The position numbers and the translations under genes were made by a program. This document shows, in pieces, positions 5,571 to 7,372 of a DNA stretch of 7,372 nt. Numbering within the stretch: the stretch's first letter is position 1; every line of letters begins with the position of its first letter. The DNA is from an uncultured bacterium. GTDB taxonomy: Bacteria > Bacillota > Clostridia > Lachnospirales > Lachnospiraceae. Under the pieces are notes generated by a model, which had not been told where the DNA came from, did not search any database, and saw nothing but the letters and a program-made list of their open reading frames with translations. The stretch spans positions 1-7,372 of the forward strand of contig CAJMMH010000136.1 of assembly GCA_905214365.1 (NCBI GenBank), given 5' to 3'.

Positions 5571-6272
5571 ATGCTGGAGCAATTAAAGAAAGATGTATAT
5601 GAGGCAAATATGGACCTCGTAGCAAAGGGAATGGTTATCTATACCTGGGGAAATGTCAGCGGAATTGACCGGGAAAAGGGACTGATGGTAATCAAGCCGA
5701 GCGGCGTTGGATATGACACCATGACCTGGGAAGATATGGTTGTTGTCGATATGGATGGAAACGTAGTAGAAGGAAAGTACAAGCCGTCTTCCGATACCGC
5801 GACCCATCTAGTGCTCTACAAGGCATTTCCGGAGATCGGCGGCGTTGTCCATACTCACTCGACCTGGGGCGTTACCTTTGCGCAGGCCGGCATGGACATT
5901 CCGGCATTCGGAACTACCCACGCGGATTATTTCTACGGCGATATTCCGTGCACGAGAGATCTGACGGCAGAAGAGATCGAAGAAGCATACGAGCTGAACA
6001 CCGGAAACGTTATTGTCGAGACCTTTGCAGGAAAAGATCCGATGGCAATTCCGGGTGTTGTTGTAAAGAACCATGGTCCGTTCGCATGGGGAAGAACACC
6101 GGCGGGAGCGGTATACAATGCGGTTGTTCTGGATAAGGTTGCCGAGATGGCATACAAGACCATGACACTGAATCCGCGCAACCCGCGCGTGCAGCAGTAC
6201 CTGCTGGATAAGCATTACTTCCGCAAGCACGGAGCAAACGCGTACTACGGACAGGGAAGCGAAGATCACTGA
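5571..6272 (+). CDS. araD: L-ribulose-5-phosphate 4-epimerase
   Basis: A 233-residue cytosolic, metal-dependent class II aldolase-fold enzyme converting L-ribulose-5-phosphate to D-xylulose-5-phosphate, the step linking L-arabinose to the pentose phosphate pathway. Visible family features: GNVSGID (27-33) and KPSGV (42-46) for phosphate binding, SSDTATH with D75, the metal ligands in HTHSTWG (H94, H96) and NHGPFAWG (H168), the proton-transfer residue in THADYF (D119), and the C-terminal HGANAYYGQ with the catalytic tyrosine (Y225/Y226 region). Length matches the 231 residues of E. coli AraD and the ending is nearly the same. Related L-fuculose-phosphate aldolases lack the C-terminal YYGQ, so AraD is preferred. 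It is cotranscribed with abfA upstream; araA and araB are not in the window. A terminator begins about 60 nt after its stop. Confidence 0.95.
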   Translation: MLEQLKKDVYEANMDLVAKGMVIYTWGNVSGIDREKGLMVIKPSGVGYDTMTWEDMVVVDMDGNVVEGKYKPSSDTATHLVLYKAFPEIGGVVHTHSTWGVTFAQAGMDIPAFGTTHADYFYGDIPCTRDLTAEEIEEAYELNTGNVIVETFAGKDPMAIPGVVVKNHGPFAWGRTPAGAVYNAVVLDKVAEMAYKTMTLNPRNPRVQQYLLDKHYFRKHGANAYYGQGSEDH

Positions 6273-6332
6273 TAACCTTCTCACAGAATCAGGTACAAAA
6301 AGGTTTTGATAGCACATAGGGAAACAAAAGAG

Positions 6333-6381
6333 AAAACTGCAGCAGACCGGCTGTGAGAATGCCGGAAGCTGCAGTTTTTTT
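6333..6381 (+). terminator. Intrinsic terminator after araD, probably bidirectional
   Basis: AAAACTGCAGC (6333-6343) pairs perfectly over 11 bp with GCTGCAGTTTT (6368-6378). Inside it, after a small internal loop, CCGGC (6347-6351) pairs with GCCGG (6361-6365) around a 9-nt loop. A run of seven T (6375-6381) follows. The upstream flank is A-rich, giving a weaker U-rich tract for the opposite strand, so it probably also stops transcripts from the converging amidase gene. Confidence 0.9.
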
Positions 6382-6503
6382 AAACAAATCAAGGAAGTCC
6401 CCTGCTTCAATTGCGAATATCCGCTTGACAAATACGCTCTGATCCGCCGCAGATGTAGAATCCGGCAGACTGAGTTTTGCAGGGGCGGACTGCAATAATA
6501 AGT
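6382..6503. other. Spacer between the convergent araD terminator and amidase gene
   Basis: About 120 nt without a supported gene on either strand. It contains a 6-bp hairpin (TTGCAG 6477-6482 with CTGCAA 6490-6495) lacking a T-run in either direction, and an isolated TTGACA at 6425 with no correctly spaced -10. I see nothing functional here beyond the 3' untranslated region of the minus-strand gene. Confidence 0.5.
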
Positions 6504-7372
6504 TCAGGTTGTGATATACGTATCATATCCGGCGGCGCGGAGGCGGTATTCCATGCGCACTGCGTTTTCAAGGCGGGCAAACGCGCCGACCTGGACCTTA
6601 TACAGATCGCCGTCCAGCACAATAAATGACGGGAAGCCATCCTGGGTCAGCATATCGCTGAACTGGTACGCACGGTTCTGATCGCGGAACGCGCCGACCT
6701 GAACGCGGTAAAGACGGGGCATCTGCTCTGGGGGAGCATCGTCAGGGACAGCCGGGGATCCGCAGAGGGGCGGAGGCGAGGCCGTGGTTTTGGGTCCGGT
6801 ATTTGCCATCTGCGAGGCTTCGGATAGAACGGTGTCCGATGATAAGGAAGCGAAGGGTGAGGCTGGAGCCGGCGCAGAAGGAGCAGCTGTCTCGGCAGTC
6901 AAAGCGGAATCTGCCGCATATTCCAGGGAAATCTGCCGGGCAGTTTCTATGGAGTCGTCTGTGCCGACAGTGTCGAGAATGCCGTCCGCAATTGCTTCGG
7001 CAATTGCGTCAAAATCTTCATCAAACATTCGGTTATCCATCGGATTGTCGATAAAACCAGTTTCCACCAGCACTGCAGGCATGGCGGAACGGCGCAGAAT
7101 CGCAAGATTCGGCCTCTCAATGACACCGCGGTTCTGAAAACCGACCGCTTCCAGGTTTTTATTGATGGCGCGCGCCATGGCAGCGGGAACGCCCCGGTCC
7201 GCGTAAACAAGCGCTTCGATTCCGGATGCGCTTCCCGGAGTGGGCATTGCGTTCCGGTGAATGGAAACGAGATAGTCTGCATTGTTATTGTTGGCAATGA
7301 CCGCTTTCTGGTATGGGGTATCGTAGACATCTTCGGTCCGTGTATAAATAACGTTCATACCGGCACGGCGCA
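6504..7372 (-). CDS. N-acetylmuramoyl-L-alanine amidase (Amidase_3) with C-terminal SPOR domain (5' partial)
   Basis: The frame is open to the window edge; four codons (RRAG) precede the methionine at 7358, which lies in the middle of the Amidase_3 fold and is not the real start. With that Met as residue 1, the visible part shows GMNVIYTRTED, then NADYLVSIHRNA with the third zinc ligand (H34), then PAVLVETGFIDNPMDN with the catalytic Glu (E99). The first zinc ligands and any signal peptide lie upstream, outside the window. Residues about 134-214 form an Ala/Ser/Pro-rich linker. The end (216-284) is a SPOR domain with the two half-repeat motifs RVQVGAF (218-224) and KVQVGAF (254-260). Known from the families: zinc amidases cleave the bond between MurNAc and L-Ala in peptidoglycan; SPOR domains bind glycans stripped of peptides. 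It therefore probably acts outside the membrane in wall remodelling, division or sporulation. It converges on the araD terminator. Confidence 0.92.
   Translation of the reverse strand, partial: RRAGMNVIYTRTEDVYDTPYQKAVIANNNNADYLVSIHRNAMPTPGSASGIEALVYADRGVPAAMARAINKNLEAVGFQNRGVIERPNLAILRRSAMPAVLVETGFIDNPMDNRMFDEDFDAIAEAIADGILDTVGTDDSIETARQISLEYAADSALTAETAAPSAPAPASPFASLSSDTVLSEASQMANTGPKTTASPPPLCGSPAVPDDAPPEQMPRLYRVQVGAFRDQNRAYQFSDMLTQDGFPSFIVLDGDLYKVQVGAFARLENAVRMEYRLRAAGYDTYITT

Noticed and set aside
6274..6305. AACCTT/AAGGTT hairpin just after araD
   Set aside because: Six-bp stem with a 20-nt loop and too few T after it; the hairpin at 6333-6381 is much stronger.
5808..6431. Open frame of 207 codons on the minus strand over araD
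   Set aside because: Antisense to araD and running through its terminator; the predicted peptide has no family features.
6425..6461. TTGACA at 6425 with TAGAAT at 6456 as a promoter
   Set aside because: Spacing is 25 nt, far from 16-18, and no plus-strand gene follows.
6477..6495. Hairpin TTGCAG/CTGCAA as terminator of the amidase gene
   Set aside because: Six-base stem with a 7-nt loop and no T-run on either strand.

Overview
The window looks like ordinary chromosome of a Gram-positive anaerobe of the Clostridia, most likely a gut-type Lachnospiraceae. This is inferred from gene content (intracellular GH51 arabinofuranosidase with AraD, SPOR-tailed Amidase_3, DUF1538 next to a PII-like gene), purine-rich Shine-Dalgarno sites and a GC content near one half. 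No organism-specific marker is present, so the assignment is tentative. I see no mobile element, tRNA, rRNA or CRISPR array.

Layout, left to right: (1) the last 31 codons of an S1-domain protein, probably Tex; (2) a HIT-family protein and glutamate racemase MurI, only 4 nt apart; (3) after a 138-nt spacer holding an imperfect palindrome, a two-gene unit made of a duplicated DUF1538 (UmpA-UmpB-like) membrane protein starting at TTG and, 13 nt on, a protein made of two fused PII-like domains; (4) after a 97-nt spacer with a possible overlapping leader ORF, an L-arabinose unit of intracellular alpha-L-arabinofuranosidase (GH51) and L-ribulose-5-phosphate 4-epimerase (AraD), closed by a strong intrinsic terminator; (5) on the minus strand, converging on that terminator, the 3' part of an N-acetylmuramoyl-L-alanine amidase with a C-terminal SPOR domain, cut by the window edge. 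No gene-free stretch exceeds 300 nt; the longest is the 231 nt between araD and the amidase gene.

How they work together: AbfA would release L-arabinose from imported arabino-oligosaccharides and AraD would carry out the last step to D-xylulose-5-phosphate; araA and araB are not in view. MurI supplies D-glutamate for peptidoglycan and the amidase cuts peptidoglycan, but they lie on opposite strands and do not form one unit. The least understood part is the DUF1538/PII pair. Both proteins are internal duplications, and the layout suggests a membrane cation/proton exchanger-like protein controlled by a small-molecule-sensing PII-like partner. That is inference; neither the ligand nor the transported ion can be read from the sequence.
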